Of a DNA stretch of 64,000 nt, positions 63,620 to 64,000 are shown in pieces. The stretch lies in assembly GCF_013394305.1 (NCBI RefSeq), contig NZ_AP019810.1, forward strand, positions 2,494,001 through 2,558,000, in the 5' to 3' direction. Below the pieces are notes generated by a model. It did not search any database. It was not told the origin of the DNA and saw nothing but the letters and a program-made list of their open reading frames with translations. The position numbers and the translations under genes were made by a program. This stretch comes from Enterococcus mundtii. GTDB lineage: Bacteria; Bacillota; Bacilli; Lactobacillales; Enterococcaceae. Numbering within the stretch: the stretch's first letter is position 1; every line of letters starts with the position of its first letter.

Positions 63620-64000
63620 ATGATGCGATCGGTTTGTATAGCAACCTTTAATGGTGGCGCGTATTTAAAAGAACAATTGGATAGTATCTTAAAGCAACTT
63701 TCTCCAGAAGATGAAGTGATTATTTCGGATGATGGTTCAGTCGATGATACTTGGTCGATCTTAACAGAATATGCACATAATGATCCACGTATCAAACTTT
63801 TTGAAGGTCCCAAACAAGGTTTGATCAAAAATTTTGGCTTTGCGATTGAACAAGCTCAGGGAGACCTGATATTTTTAGCAGATCAAGATGATGTATGGTT
63901 AGATGGGAAAGTAGAGAAAATCACACAATACTTTAGCCTTCATCCAAAACAACTAGTAGTTATTTCAGATTTAGTGATCGTAGATAGCCAGTTGAATGAG
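63620..64000 (+). CDS. epaD: Family-2 glycosyltransferase, 3' truncated (EpaD type)
   Basis: The frame is open from ATG 63620 to the window end (127 codons). It has SVCIATFNGGAYLKEQLDSI, ISDDGSVDDTW and LADQDDVWL, the classic GT2 nucleotide-sugar and metal sites. GGAAGGTG precedes the ATG, one base after the epaC stop. The symbol is by order in the locus. Confidence 0.82.
   Translation, partial: MMRSVCIATFNGGAYLKEQLDSILKQLSPEDEVIISDDGSVDDTWSILTEYAHNDPRIKLFEGPKQGLIKNFGFAIEQAQGDLIFLADQDDVWLDGKVEKITQYFSLHPKQLVVISDLVIVDSQLNE

Overview
The window is chromosomal DNA from a low-GC Gram-positive of the order Lactobacillales, most likely an Enterococcus (E. faecium-like rather than E. faecalis, although the species cannot be fixed from sequence reading alone). 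The indications are sigma-54-dependent mannose-class and cellobiose-class PTS operons with LevR-type activators, an enterococcal-style dcw cluster without murC or murB, the zwf plus DtxR-type regulator pair, and the first genes of an Epa-like rhamnose polysaccharide locus.

Layout. 1-4.8 kb: the tail of a LevR-type activator, a sigma-54 promoter, a mannose PTS operon (IIB, IIAB, IIC, IID), then a DUF956 gene and a GlsB-type membrane protein. 5-13.6 kb: pepP, then asp23/yqhY-nusB-folD-xseA-xseB-ispA-tlyA-argR-recN. 13.6-18.6 kb: an accessory island with an AT-rich leader and three or four genes for repetitive, polar proteins that I cannot assign; one is broken by an in-frame TAA and another pair may be split by a frameshift. 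18.6-20.4 kb: a 38-residue membrane protein missed by length cut-offs, a CorA transporter and DUF3397. 20.5-38.2 kb: the division and wall cluster mraZ-rsmH-ftsL-pbp-mraY-murD-murG-divIB-ftsA-ftsZ-ylmE-sepF-ylmG-ylmH-divIVA, then T-box-controlled ileS. 38.2-58.1 kb: two apparently identical 1514-bp ISL3-type insertion sequences bracket zwf, a DtxR-family regulator, sfsA, an oxidoreductase, a DEAD-box helicase, a second sigma-54 activator with its cellobiose-type PTS operon, an Eis-like acetyltransferase, tRNA-Arg(CCT), an M29 aminopeptidase and a TetR regulator. 58.1-64 kb: flavodoxin, map, a YihY protein, and epaA-epaB-epaC plus the start of epaD.

How it works together. The two PTS modules share one design: a LevR-type activator gene ends in a near-perfect palindrome, followed within about 100 bases by a textbook TTGGCAY-N5-TTGC promoter. 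The same TAGTGT core recurs in the palindrome and upstream of both promoters, so the palindromes may serve both as terminators and as activator sites. The dcw and epa genes supply septation, peptidoglycan precursors and cell-wall polysaccharide. Both IS copies sit exactly in the T-tail of an intrinsic terminator, each with its own perfect 8-bp target duplication, which suggests target choice for terminators.
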